Positions 45,969-58,400 are shown, counted from the stretch's first letter. The stretch: 64,000 nt of DNA from Schistocephalus solidus (GCA_017591395.1 WEDG01012187.1:1-64000), one strand, 5' to 3'. Program-made: numbers and translations. The notes: generated by a model from the sequence alone, not told the origin.

Positions 45969-46372
45969 TCAATGTAGGAAACGTTGTTGAAAAGTGCACG
46001 TGATTGAAAATAAGAAAGCTACGAAGAAGTCGCATAGATAAAATTTGGAGGACAATGGAGCGATCATGGAAATACCAGTGGATGATACGCAAGCGATCTT
46101 CCAAAGACGGACTGGCCTTCTCCTGGCCAACGTATCGGGCCACATTATCTGCAACAAGGTGACGCTAGGGGCTGACGAGGCACCTGCGTTCGCATGCTCA
46201 TCTTCTGTGTCTGCAAACATTCTGGAAGTCCTCATCATGTTCTGATGAGCATTCAGTGCTTTGAAAATTTGGTGTTGACTAAATCCAATCTCCTTTTCTG
46301 CCGCCGAACGCCACTCTTTCTTCCTATCCTGCTCCAGCTCCTCCTTCTCCTGTTCATCCTTCTCTTTATCAT
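45969..46372 (-). CDS. Unassigned Glu/Lys-rich open frame (possible exon or relic)
   Basis: Reading down from a stop at about 46373 the minus strand stays open for about 134 codons, opening with EDNDKEKDEQEKEELEQDRK and WRSAAEKEIGFSQHQIF, then RMFADTEDEHANAGASSAPS. The charged start has the look of coiled-coil coding sequence and lies next to the (TCC)n tract, whose complement encodes Glu/Gly runs. The first Met is at 46238. No splice sites or neighbours confirm it, and no family is recognised. It could equally be a translated low-complexity flank. Confidence 0.25.
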
Positions 46373-46445
46373 TATCCTCCTACTCCTCTTCCTCATCCTC
46401 CTCCTCCCTCCTCCTCCTCCTCCTCCTCCTCCTCCACATCATCTT
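46310..46445 (+). repeat. Pyrimidine-rich (TCC/CTC)n microsatellite
   Basis: Long CT-rich sequence culminating in an uninterrupted TCC/CTC run at about 46400-46436. Confidence 0.9.
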
Positions 46446-46459
46446 CTGAAACATCCTTA

Positions 46460-48435
46460 ATTGCATTAAGGTCAGGAGCGAATACCAGTACTCTAATGCC
46501 AGTTCGAGCATGTTCTGCGGTGTTGCAAGAAGGAATTTAGAATTCAGGAGAGTTGAGTGCGATCGTCAGTGCTGACTACAAGTGAGGGATGCACCTACTG
46601 TGTCCTGTCCCAACGGCATCAAAAGACCCTGACGGCTCTGTTTCTACTGCTCTCTCAACAGCCGTTGACACGGCCGTTTCAGACACGAAACCATCGTTCC
46701 TACAAGTGAGCTCTATGTCTTCAGTGATGATGCAATCTTTTGTCTGACTCGTGACTCATTACAGAACCATGACCTAGTGAACTTACCTTTTCGAAATAGC
46801 ATGTGTATGTTGCAGATATTGGGTCAGTTGTAACATGGTGGGTTTATAGGTTTTAAAGCATGGATTTTAGAGTCAGCATTGACAGATTTACGCGAAAGTC
46901 ATTACGGAAGCCTTAATAAGGGTTGAATCGAATCCTGTAACGAAAGAAGTTCACTGAGTCACATGAGTAACCTGTTCTTGTGTACATAACTGCAAATTCT
47001 ATGCATATGTAGAAAATTCACAAACCTAAACGATTCTATTTCCGTAAACAGGGATGGAAAAATGTCAGGAGTAGCAAAATGTAATTAAGGCAAGGCACCT
47101 ACCAAATTGCAGGCAGATTAGAAAGTGCTTGGTAAATTTGATAAGGTGATTTAAAAGGAAGAAATCAAAGCAGACTATGAGAGTATGCACTTATAGAGTT
47201 TGTGTATAGAGTTCAGGCAATCGTGACATTTTCGAGGTTACTGAGTGGACTGTGCTTGAAAAGCGGGTAGATTCCGATCGCGAGGGAGCGCAGAGGTCGA
47301 ATTCGGGGCGTGTGCGCTTTCGGCTTGATACGCAGTTCCATTAGTATTCTGCACCAAACGCTGAACTGGAACGGGCTGACTAGAATCACGTAGTAGTAAA
47401 ATATTTTACTGACGGAACTGGCATCCATTGCAAGTTGAATATTTCCAAAGGGTGATATTATCACAGGAATATTATGCAAAGAGGATTGAGAGATACCGCT
47501 AGAACTTTCCGATTTTGAGTTCAGGATACGAAACCTTTCGACAGCGTTTCTATTAAGTACCAGATTCTAATTCCCCATGACATGGCAACTACAAGCGATT
47601 ACGAGTTAGCTAAAGCTGGTTGGTTTCTTCCAGTGGCCTGATCTGCTGTAATGATTCTGAAAAAATGCAATTACGGTATCACTTTTTAATTGTTGAAGTA
47701 ATCCGATGAATTTTATTGATGCCACCTATGTTCAGGTTTGAAAAAATGTGATTTGCGGTGTTGGTTATTATCACAGAAAGTAAGTTGAAGGTTTAGTCAG
47801 TTAGGAAGATATAGTAGATGACATAATAAAAAAAACATTTGCATTTCCCTGTTGTAACAACTGCGGGGTTTTCACAGAGACCTGCTTAAAGTAGAAACTC
47901 TCCTTACAGATTACATACTGCTGTTATTTGACCAGCACCATTTCCGTTGACGCGTTTAGTACAAATATTTGTTAACAGATAGAATTGTGCAGTGTTAGGA
48001 TAGACTATATTGGAAGAACAGAGATAAATCAAGAAGAAAGGCACAGAAGAAAGAATGCGCGAATGAAGTAGAGGCAGACCTGTCTGCTTATCTATGAAGG
48101 CTCAACGCAAGATGCTTTCCTTAGTAACCATATCCATAGATGGTTGGGCCACTCTATATGCGTAAAGAAATAATGTCAGTCCATACGATTTAACATGTGG
48201 ATCATTTTTTATCATAAAATAAAACAGTGATCAGCAGGGAAATTTATGTCCTTACAGCCTCAGCTAACTCCAAGTAGATATCGAGGCAACTTCAAATACA
48301 ATAAAACCGACAATGCCTTAAATATTAATGACAGGTCAAAGTTCCCGCCAGACATCGCATAAGCTCTTAAAAAGGTCCTGATCACCATGAAACTCATGTT
48401 CAGTTCCAAACTCTTATAAGATGAATATTAGCGGC
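46460..48435. other. Non-coding spacer
   Basis: No gene or recognised repeat. Open frames are short and without motifs. Confidence 0.4.
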
Positions 48436-48439
48436 AAAA

Positions 48440-48645
48440 GCGAAGGAGATTGGAATGCCCATTTCTGGCTTATTAGCCGTCCTCAGCCAGTCATACTCAA
48501 GCCCAGTTGGTGCAACACCTGAGTATAGCCTAGTCTACTACTAGCCACCGTGCGGCTGCTAGAGCAGCTCAAGAGTGAACCTCAAGGCATAACGAAAGAC
48601 TGAGTTCCATTAGCGATAATTGAGCGTTCATCAACGAATTCAAGT
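48440..48645. repeat. Composite of type A SINE pieces: antisense ribozyme segment joined to a sense tail
   Basis: 48440-48510 matches the SINE on the minus strand (ribozyme segment plus part of the head). From about 48525 the sequence is a sense SINE tail (CTAGTCTACTACTAGCCACC, then GTGCGGCTGCTAG, CTCAAGAGTGAACC, GAGCGTTCATCAACGAAT), nearly identical to 48841-48958 downstream. A further sense copy follows immediately. Confidence 0.75.
48448..48492 (-). ncRNA. Hammerhead-ribozyme-like fold in a type A SINE (best copy)
   Basis: The 45-nt minus-strand segment reads GACTGG (stem I), CTGAGGA (core; position 7 may be any base), C, GGCT-AATA-AGCC (stem II), A, GAAA, TGGGCATT (short stem III with the last A of GAAA, ending in an AUU-type cleavage triplet), CCAATC (stem I, five of six pairs). 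In other copies stem III is ATGGCCAT, fully self-complementary, and the 3' strand is CCAGTC, fully complementary to GACTGG. Very short stem III occurs in dimer-active hammerheads of animal repeats. The C and A flanking stem II would form a C-A mismatch where active ribozymes usually have G-C, so activity is uncertain. Confidence 0.62.
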
Positions 48646-48664
48646 CAATATTCCCGATCTAAAC

Positions 48665-48958
48665 CAATAAGACAACGAGTCCGTGACGCAATGCATAGAG
48701 CGTTGGACTTTGATCAAAAGGTCACGGGTTCGACCGTTGGGTTGTGCACCACCTGGGGTTGGGTTTTACTGGCCAACTACAACCAATAAGCCAGAAATAG
48801 CCATGCCAGTCTCCCTTGTCTTTGCTGGCAATATTTTTCTGCCTAGTCTACTACTAGCCACTGTGCGGCTTCTGGCGGGGCTCAAGAGTGAGCCTTAAGG
48901 CCGAACGGAACAAGAAATTTCTGTTAGCGATCGGTGAGCGTTCAGCAACGAATGCAAA
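48665..48958 (+). repeat. tRNA-derived SINE, hammerhead family (type A), most complete copy
   Basis: The head has an A-box-like GCAATGCATAGAGCGTTGGA and B-box GGTTCGACC (48726-48734). The conserved block TGTGCACCACCTGGGGTTGG follows, then the ribozyme segment at 48771-48813 (ACTGG, decayed core CCAACTA, AATAAGCCA, GAAA, TAGCCATG, CCAGTC). The tail runs CTCCCTTGTCTTTGCTGGCA, CTACTACTAGCCACTGTGCG, CTCAAGAGTGAGCC and GCGATCGGTGAGCGTTCAGC. Length is about 290 bp. This head + hammerhead + tail order parallels Sm-alpha repeats of schistosomes. Confidence 0.8.
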
Positions 48959-48959
48959 A

Positions 48960-50380
48960 CTCTTATCAACCCATAAACAGAAAACAGAAATGCTAATGAA
49001 TGCGCTCAATAATTGAATTAAAAGACTCGCAATAAATATACAGCACCATTTTGCCAACCAAATTTATTGAAAGCCGAAGACTGCTCACCAACTAGTCCTC
49101 TAAATATTCTAATTAAGGCTTTGGAAATAGAATCCCGTATACTCTTATACCAAAAAACTGTAAATACTCCTACCACATTTTCATGAATTTGTCGAGATGT
49201 CCATTCGTAATTCTTCCATAAATTTCACGTAGTTGTAAATAGGACGTTGAATAATCATCCGCATTTTACAGCAGTCAACTTTCGCTAACATTTCCTCAAT
49301 TAAAACTCGTTAACTGCAACACATATCCTCCACGGGGTACATACTGCTTCAAATAATGAAACAACCAGTTATACTATAATCGCTACTATGGCTTACCAAA
49401 ATTATCAAGGTATTATAAAATATTATTTGACTGGATCTCAGGAACGTTATTACTTCGATAGCATCTTTTTGTTCCATTTTGTTGAACAAAGTAAACTAAT
49501 TCTTGCATCTTTTATTTAAAGAAGCTCTGCTTTCGATCACTTTCTGCATAACGTTTGCCATTCGCTACACCTTTACCGCTTGATTGTATATTTGTCTTGT
49601 GTGATATCACGCACTCTCATCCTACATGAATGCTGATTTCAACTTGATGCCTACTTTGTGCAAGCAAGGTTGACCATTAACGTTTCTCCAAAATGTGACG
49701 ATGCATTCAATTGCCTAAATGCTTTTTGATGCAGTTGAGCAAGCGTTATATGAAACTGGTGGCCACCCTACAGCGAACAACCCGCACAAATAAGACCCTG
49801 CAATTATTATAAAACGATAAATTTACTACTTTATTTGAAATTGACCATAGATGATAAAGTTCAATTGTGCGAAATGGTATATAAGTTGATATTAGTTAAA
49901 TGCTTTGCGGCTGTATCATTTGTCATAGACTCAACCTTTTAAAATTTTACACTACCTATGCAGTATATATTCCTCTTGATAGCCGAATGAACATGGGATA
50001 TCCCTAATTTCGATGCCAGTTTCAGTAAAAAAAACGTGTCAGGCTTTCAGAAAATATAATTTTCAGCCAGATGGGCATTAACGGATAATCAGCTGTCTGC
50101 AGGTTTTGACTTTGACGCTCAAAAGTCTCATAAAGCACCTATTTCTACGATATTTCCAACATTTCGCAAGAAATGGCCAATCAACGGCCAACGGGACACC
50201 GGCCTCAAGGTTGCAGAACACCCTTCAAGATTTGCGTACGGTAGACAGGAATATTATAGAAAAGTCAGGAGTCCAGACAAATAAGGAGAGTGTTGGTTTA
50301 GAGAAACCCAGTTTGTTTCGCAAGTAGGTCAAACGACTTATTTTAATCTGCGAAAATCCTTTACTAATCAATTGTGCCTA
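48960..50380. other. AT-rich non-coding spacer
   Basis: No gene or repeat recognised. Confidence 0.4.
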
Positions 50381-50384
50381 GTAG

Positions 50385-50655
50385 TCAGCTGGGAGATTCT
50401 AGATTGATTACGTAGGAAATCCTGCCTGGGCAGTCAGCTAACAGTATCGAAATTGGTGGATTCCATACGATGCAGTAGGTTGGGCGGAAAACTTGACCCA
50501 AATGTGATTAAACTCATGGCTGCTAGTGGGGCCTCGTAGCTAAGTTGGCTAAAGCGTTGGCTGTATTAAGGCCTTCCCCATGCTGAAGTGGATTCGAATC
50601 CCACCGAAGCCGAAGAGATTTTCACAAGTGGGTCAAACTAAATATTCAAATCTGC
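50385..50655 (+). repeat. tRNA-derived SINE-like element (type B), copy 2
   Basis: Sense copy of the element at 11205-11475. The tRNA-like core 50529-50612 has an A-box-like TAGCTAAGTTGGCTAAAGCG and T-arm GTGG-ATTCGAATC-CCAC. It is bracketed by TTGACCCA (50495-50502) and TGGGTCAA (50630-50637). Its 5' flank GGCAGTCAGCTAACAGTATC and GGATTCCATACG is shared with copy 1. Confidence 0.72.
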
Positions 50656-50659
50656 ACAA

Positions 50660-53635
50660 ATACCCTTCTAATACAGTGTTTATTCCCCGAACCTGCTTTC
50701 CTTCACTTCCATCTACACTCAGGCTTTTACAATTGATGAAAAATTGTCCAGAGTTATGTTTTTATCAGAATAAATTCAGCAGTTGCTTGACGTAAAACGG
50801 TAGTTTCACGATTTTGCTTTAAGAAATTCAAAGAAGTTGGACTCCATGTGACAAGAACAATCGAGAAGCCCTCGATGACCGGATCACAGAATTGGTGTAC
50901 AATCCTGACGTTGGCATCAATCTCGAAGTGTGGTACTGAAATCATGTACTTCTATTTAAATAGGAAAACACACAATCGGGAGTGAAAGAAGTGGTGCCAG
51001 TCCTGCCTCTTAATCTAGGCTTGCGCGAAGAATAGCGGTGCGCAAAGTTAAGTTTAACAAAGAAGCTGGTAGATATTTCAGTTGAGGAGATAGTTTGGAA
51101 TTTCCAGTCTCCTTGCAAAATGAAACCGATACAGCTCTTTCGCAGGTGCAATCCTGTGAAGACACAAGCTATGGTCCCACATGTCGCGGGGCGGTAATTG
51201 CATAATTTACCAGGCATAAGTTTTACGTATTACATACAACGCCGGAGGAAAGTGAGTAATTCACTCTAAAATTTTTACGGTTATCTCCTGTACTTTTAAA
51301 ATATAACTACTTATGATCGGAGGTACTAAGCGCATTCAACCCAGAGGTTGAAAATAAGCGTCAAAATGGGATCAAAGACGTCCACCTCTGCGGTCCATCC
51401 TTTACTGCTTCAGCATTACCTCACCGTAACTCTACCTATTCCTAAGGCCTTGGTACCCAAGCGCATAATTTAAGAAAGTTAAATATTTCCGTATCTTCAC
51501 CATATTACTAGCCTTAAAGGTAGCCTGAAACATCGCCCTTATCTTACAACTACCCTAAACCCTTCACTTACCAACAGGTTTAAAATTACCTCTAACTTAC
51601 CTTGCAATTGTATGCAAGACCCCTGGGCGCATGGAATTTAAAATGCTCAGTAAAGTATGGATTATAGGTTTGACTTAGGTCAAGGGGCTTCGTATTTTAA
51701 CAAAGGATTTTAAACATATTTAACCTATCTTGACCAATATACCCTTCTGGCCAAGGACTCTTTTCGTAGATTCTAAAGTTTATGAATGTACATATTTTTT
51801 TGTGCAAAAATATGAATTAAAACGAATTCCCATAGCCAAAATTTCATTATGAATTGCGTATACTACGAAATGTCAATCTGCCACCTGAAAAAGATATACT
51901 TTGATCATTATTATTTTTCTTCACTTTGGATATCAATGCAGTTATAATTTCGACCATATAGACAATAGACCCCAATACATTTCACTGACAGCCACTTAGC
52001 GACTTCTTATGTCTTCTTAAAATTATCGACCTAATGGGATATCTGTGCGTTCCGAAAAGTTATGCAATAATAAGATATCCGAGACGCAAATTATATACTT
52101 TGTTAACTCCCGACAGATTTTTGTTTTAAAAACAATGCTACTTAGATTTTTAAAATACTATTTTAGTAGTGGCATTTTGTATGATTGCCTGTGCGAATAT
52201 GTATATCGCGCCGGTATGTACACCAAATAATTCTAAAATTCATCGCCTATTGAACTCGCAAACGAAATCCAAGTTAAAATTTTATGCTGTGTATTAAGTG
52301 AATTAGATATCCTGGTCCACTATCAAAACAAAATTTTAAGGTCTTTCGCTGAATTGCACAGGGAATTATGTGACTTTATTTAAACGACACATACAAACAG
52401 TCAGTTTCGAATCTACAAGAGCAAATGCAATGACAGATCTTATTTCATCTTGCCAAGGCCCGGAAAGGTTACTTCATCCCGAATTTGCCTATTCACCGCG
52501 TATAATCTTCTGAAACTCAGACTCGCACATGAATGTTAGTGCCTCATAAAAAGTTAAGATATGAGCCAATTACATCACACACCAACATAAAACCTTCCAC
52601 TAGGAAATCTGAAGTGGTAACGCAAAGACTGCTTTAGTCAATATACCTTACGTCATATAAAATGTATCCGGAACGATCAGAGCATTTTGGATAAACTTAT
52701 TTGTGGTTAATCTGCAATGGCTTTGCTAATTGAGAACTGCTTGCTCTTCTACCACAGCACAAGACATATTCCTGTCCACGTGCTTTGAATAAATCATAAA
52801 TGCCGTTCAATATGTTTAAATTTGGTTCAAATTGACTTGTTGTTGTTACGTTAACTAATATTCCCAGTTCGTATACAAAAGAGTCAAATTGTTTGCATCA
52901 AATGAACACCTACTACGGGGAAAGTTCAAGTATACGTTTTCGTATTTCTGTGAAAATTTCTTCAAATTAGTCGCACAAGCAGCAACAAAGAATTCATGTG
53001 TGCAGCACTCTTATAGTTAGAATTCTTAAGACCTCAATCGAACGTGACACTTGACAATCAGATTTTTTCCCTTTTGTTCTTCGGAAGAACGCCTATGCTC
53101 TGACATAAGCAGGAAAGTTGCGCCATCTCAGAAAGCGTGAGAGAGATTTTAGACAATATTGGTACATCCAAACGTGCGACCTACCAGCTTTTAGCTGCAG
53201 ATAGGCCTCTTCCCTTGGCAGCACACGGAGCAATCAAGGTCAGCGAACATTGCGTCTCCTATGGCCTCACTCTCTTAGTTTTTTTTTTCGCGCTCACGTG
53301 TACATTCTGGCAGACAGAGAACGAAGACATCCTTAGTTTGTGAAATACATTTAATTAAATATGCAAAAACCCCCATAATTAAAGTGAGCCAGCTTGTAAA
53401 CCCGTGCAATTTAGATAAATTTCTAACTCTTTTGTTGCAAAGAATTAACTGTGGCGGAGCTTGCGTTCGAACGTGGGATATTTTTAATAACTTCGAAAGC
53501 TTTTCCTTTGAGATCCACGTTCGTTGTCTTGTCAGTTGTAATCGGATCTATTATGTATGATAGAGTGGCGCTCACCGATGACGATAGACTATCGATTTTT
53601 CTTTAGGTCTCCCCCCTAGTCCTCGGGGGCTGTGC
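50660..53635. other. AT-rich non-coding spacer
   Basis: No coding sequence recognised. A CCTAA-like degenerate stretch (about 51410-51610) is the opposite-strand counterpart of the TTAGGG-like tract at 18.2 kb, equally imperfect. A run of T occurs at 53279-53288. Confidence 0.4.
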
Positions 53636-53649
53636 CCTATTGGCTCATG

Positions 53650-53790
53650 TTCACATGTTCTTAATGCAAAATAAAACAAACTATATACTACTGAATGACC
53701 TCGTTTGGCCTATTAGCCGTATTCAGTTATTCTTCCCAATTATAAGCTTTAGAACACGTGATTCCAACTCAGGCATTGTAAAGAACTTTC
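53650..53790 (-). repeat. Type A SINE, degenerate copy
   Basis: On the minus strand a B-box-like GAGTTGGAATC (53771-53761) is followed by ATTGGGAAG and the ribozyme segment at 53730-53688 (AACTGAAT, CGGCTAATAGGCC, AAACGAGGTCATTCAGTAG). The core CTGATGA is mostly lost but stem II and the stem III/I end are recognisable. Confidence 0.6.
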
Positions 53791-54164
53791 CAAGCATAAA
53801 TCCATTATCTGTTTGCCTTTTCAATTGTGAAGGGGAATATTAATCGCGATTTGGTACAAGACATGCACGGTCCCGTTTGCCTTCTGGTAAAACATGGAGC
53901 CCACACTTGCAGTCAAATACCGGTTAGTAAAACTGAAAATATTAAAGCAAGTTTGATTACAAATGCCCATTATGGCACATTAAAATCTTTGTGATAATAA
54001 ACTAAATCTCGTGCGTAAAGCAGCACGGATCAGAACTAGCATCGTCAGTTTTAATCACAATATTCATTAGGATAATGTTGTAGTATCTGTCAATAGTGTC
54101 GTAGGGCAAAGTATGGAGCCCTTGCTTTAAGTTACTTAGCGTGCATGTAATGAAGTAAAAACTA

Positions 54165-54310
54165 AAACAAAAGGAGACCCGATGCTGCCAACCATACCCA
54201 ATCACAAGTGTGGACCAGGTAGAATTTCAACCCGGGATAGTTATTCATTACTTAGAACCATCTGGCCTTGCACTACGGGTGCGTTTTCCTCTCAATTGTA
54301 ATCTACAATA
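54165..54310 (-). repeat. Type A SINE, head only
   Basis: On the minus strand GATTACAATTGAGAGG and a tRNA-like segment with B-box GGGTTGAAATTC (54233-54222) are followed by TGGTCCACACTTGTGATTGG and GTATGGTTGG. The ribozyme segment is deleted before a GTCTCCTTTTG tail start. Confidence 0.55.
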
Positions 54311-54684
54311 ATAATTATGTGAGAAGGCTGTTACGGATCAGAGTAATTGTCATGTTCTTCCACTTGTGCTTTGAGTCTTGAAATAACGTCCTCGCACAGA
54401 AAAAGGCAAGAGAGCCTTAACTGGTAATTTATGCCTAATTTCTTTATTTAGGCTATCCAAATCCATCCCATATTCCGTTTTGCTGAGATAGGCACCCGGG
54501 ATATTAGCTCATTAACTCGAGACATTTGTCCATGCACCCGATACTTCCGTAATATTAATAAGAATAGAGTGACACTTAATGATCAGCAAAATGCTTTTCA
54601 GTTATCATTTGGGCCTTTGTCTAAAAATATCACAGGCCGTAGCAATGTGCCTAGTAGCATATCTTGATGGTTGATTATGAAAAA

Positions 54685-54735
54685 TACCTGGGAGAACCAA
54701 ATGACCATTTCACGTTTATTAGCCGCAAAGATCCC
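54685..54735 (-). repeat. Type A SINE, 3' half of the ribozyme segment
   Basis: The minus strand reads GCGGCTAATAA, ACGT, GAAATGGTCATT and TGGTTCTCCC. It matches stem II, GAAA, stem III and the start of the tail of other copies. No tRNA-like head lies upstream. Confidence 0.55.
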
Positions 54736-54739
54736 GCCA

Positions 54740-55190
54740 TCCTTATTAGTATCTGACAAACATATGACTAAAATGTTATATATTCGGTCTTTTCATCGAA
54801 CGTGTCGAGGGAGCAGGGTCGATGACAAGAGTCCTTCCGAAATCCAAAGTCAATGAGGATGATTAGACTGGACAAAATTAACTGATTGATAGAGCTTACA
54901 AGGGGCTCTGCTAAGCAGTTGCAGCTAGCTGTCCCTTCAGGCAAGTCGTGTGAGTCAATGTGCACCATTGAGTTGTTTGAGCATAGGCTTGTGTCCTCTG
55001 TCGCGTGTAAGCAATCAGTGAAATGATGCAGTTTGATTGGTGCCGAGTTCCGCGTGGCTAGTGACCTGACGCAAGCGGTCCCACCAGAGGAACAACCAAG
55101 AGTTTGAGGGTAACCGGAAGTTATGACTAAGCGTTTGTCCTCGCGACCACATGACAGTTCGACTGTATGGTAATTTAGGTACGTTGAATT
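54740..55190. other. Non-coding spacer
   Basis: Nothing recognisable. Confidence 0.4.
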
Positions 55191-55204
55191 GTGCGTGGAT
55201 TAGT

Positions 55205-55470
55205 TTTGAGTGATAGTAAGCGTGCACTGCAACTATCGCACTCTCCCTTCCCTCCCTCGTCTGTGCCCGGTGTCAAGACGGAGTCGGGCGCAGGTGGCTG
55301 GCCCAGCCGGAGACTACTCTTACCGTGCCAAAAGGTTTGCATCACATCCCACGGAAGTGGCTGGTGCAGCCTGAGTTTTCCCCTACACATGCCACCACAC
55401 CAAACGGGCCGTATGCTAGATGCTGCAGACGAACATGGGGACCAGTTGAAGGCACGGCAGGTGTTATTCG
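55205..55470 (+). repeat. Dispersed GC-rich repeat R, second locus
   Basis: GCACTCTCCCTTCCCTCCCT, CCCGGTGTCAAGACGGAGTC and CGCAGGTGGCTGG parallel 21885-21985. ATGCCACCACACC echoes the ATACCACCACACC part of the first locus. The GC content stands out from the AT-rich surroundings. Confidence 0.6.
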
Positions 55471-55499
55471 GGATATGCTCTTATTACATATCCTGAACC

Positions 55500-58400
55500 T
55501 GGAGGGTGTGGGGATAACCAGAGAAACAAACCATTTCGACCAGGTATGCGATGCGGCTGAGAATAAGTTAGTAAATGGTGTGCGTGGGAACGGCTTGCCG
55601 TAGTATATGAAAAAGTATGCCCCTGACCCGCTGTCCTGTCTCTAGTGGTCCAGATTATTCATTAAGAAAGATTGACACTGATCGATCTGGTTGTGGGGCA
55701 TGTTCATCCAGTGAAGCTTTTTCTCACCCTAGAGCCGACCGTGGTTGTCGCATAGAGACTAGTATCATAGTGATACATGATGTAGCTATTGGTTGAATCC
55801 AACCAATAATAGCCAATTTGAAGTTTGGACTAACAGGACATCGAACAAGGGCCGATAGGAATTTATGTGGTGTTTTTTTTGTATTACAAGTCCATTTAAC
55901 GCTTTATATAAACTATAAACATGCACAAGTTACAGTGTGTGATCTACCTCATTCAAAATGCCAAATTTTACGAAAGATTGATGATCACACGTAAACTGGC
56001 ATAAAAGCATGTAAAAGCCTTCGAAATATTAATGATCAACCTTAAGCGTATACGAAACCGAAAGGAAATGCGAAAAGTAACATTATTTTGTTGAGAAATA
56101 CTAAATTTTTGGAAAAAAGTGGCAAGTACTGAAAGCATAAAATAATCCCTGTAAATGCGAAGAGCAAAATTCCAAATAGAATTGTCAGCTGATAGAGGAG
56201 GCATACGATTGTGTATATTTTAAGAGAAATATTCTTACTTCAAATTACTTTATTGATATTCCGGGCATTGAATAACAATAAGGTTCAGATTTTTCCAGAA
56301 AAAATGATGAATTTATAATGGTTTTCACTATTTCAAATCAATGGGCAATAAAAAAAGATCCCGTTATATGTGTTTACTGTAATCATAAAAATAAAGTAGT
56401 TCTTAAAAGCATTTACGGAAGTAGTTAGCGTATTGGTATTCGTTCTAATAGAGCTGGCCAGTTGTGTCATATTTGTAGATCCACAAAAACATAAAAATTA
56501 ATTGCCAAGAAAATTGAACATCGACTAAAAAATTTGCCTAAAATTAATTTAAAATGTTTATAAAATGAGGAATTCACGTTGTTCAAAGGTGAAGTCAAGA
56601 TGAAAATGGGAAAGTCTTATCGGTTTTGTAACTTCTCTGAAAAAAAGTGCTACATTTTCGGCTGAAAATCAAAGAAATCAATTTTTGCTTTATATTGGAG
56701 CGTTTTGTGCTACGGGTTATACTTAAATGCCAAGCTTAAAGACTGCTACTACAAAACAGAATATCGAATAGATACTAAGATTTTACGCAAACTCCTAATC
56801 CTCTGTCAAGTGCCTTTCTAATTTCCAAATAAGCTAACAGTATGTTATACAAAAAAGTACATCACATACTTTCAGTTTAACATAGGGTTTTCTGTGGTTC
56901 TTCTGTAAAGTATTTTGTAAATACTTTGTTAACGGTCTTCATTTTCACCAATTTAGAACCAAATATTGGTTAACAAGTTTATTCCTGATTTGTATGGCAA
57001 ACAAGTCAGTTATTTGTATAAAATAATTTCTAAAGCTGAATTCTTTGCTTGCTTTTGTAAGCAATGCGATAGTTTACACTTGTCTTCACCTTAATTGCAT
57101 TGAATTAAGTTTAAACGTTTCGGTTGCAAAAGGGATTTATTTGAATCTTATCTTATTTGTATATATGTTCTTTTATAGTCAATTAAATAGCATAAAAAAT
57201 TTCCTGAATGTCCATCAACCACCGATTTCACCCAAATCTTACCAGTTTTTCTTCAATTTTTAAGTTTGAACATGTAATGTTCTTTACAAAAAGTCTTTGG
57301 AGCCTCAACTCCACTTAGCAAACCAAAATAACAAGACAAAACGTTCGTTTAACTCCTCAATCAAATTTTGATCCCATGTTTCATGAGTTAGGTTACCTAC
57401 TGCAGTATAAAGTTGTCTAACCTGAATTACGTCGATTCTATTGGCTCCAGTCGTCTGTTGAAGACAAGTTCATCAAACCTTTTACTTTAGCCATTAAAAC
57501 TAACAAGATATGTAGTTATGCCAGTGAAAAAGAGAAGAAAGGACTTAGTCCCGAACACGCAACTTGCTAGTGACTTATAAGGCAAACCTCTGTCACGTTT
57601 GTAAGGGGATTATTTAAAAACAGTCCAAAAAAGTTTTTATGGCACTAAAATGCTCCGCTTGTAAGAGAAAGGAGTTAAAAACGCTTCTGCGAGGAAAATA
57701 TGTAGTTTTATTAATAATATGCGTGTTATTGTCAATCAGAGAATCTGACATGACAGCGAATGCGCGTAAGAACTGGAGTCAGTGGAATGCACCAAGGTTC
57801 CATTGTCCTTTGCCTTTTATAAAAAATAGCCGATATAATTCAACGTTTTTATGAAGATGATTACGGTACACGAGCGCTCTCTGAAAGAACTTACAAGAGG
57901 TGGCGGACGGTAAAATTGCGCAATCATGATTGGTAGAGCATTAACTGCGAACCATGTCAATTTAAGAGGTTGAGTGGGGCATAACTTTTAGTACCTAAAA
58001 ACAGCATCATACTGATTTCAGTCAACTTTACGGATTTACTGATATGAAATATAGTTAAGGCTTTAAAATGGATATTTTTATTGCAAGGTTCTTTAAATTT
58101 TTGAAACAAATTTGATCAAGGAATTGATTTTCCATGTTGGTTTTTAAAACAAGGCTGCAAAACGTTGGCGTTGTGTTTGAGATAGTTGTTTAGAGCATCC
58201 ACTTTGTAAGGTAAAGGGCAAGAAGAGGTTTGGATGTTTGAAAACTAGTGCTTTTAAGATCAAATAAGAAGCGTTTGGACAGCTGAAAATAGTCATAAGA
58301 CAAGGAGTCAAAAAAACTTTGATAAAACATTCACTTCACGTATCAGCCTGATCGGTAACTTGCTAATTAATCGCATGAAGGCTGGCGAACTAGTACCTGA

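Noticed and set aside
46241..46275. CTGATGA followed by a GCA...TGC stem and GAAA (plus strand)
   Set aside because: Three extra T residues separate the stem from GAAA and no stem I or III can be paired; not a hammerhead.
46194..46460. Leu/Pro-rich plus-strand frame
   Set aside because: Translation of the TCC microsatellite; no domain.
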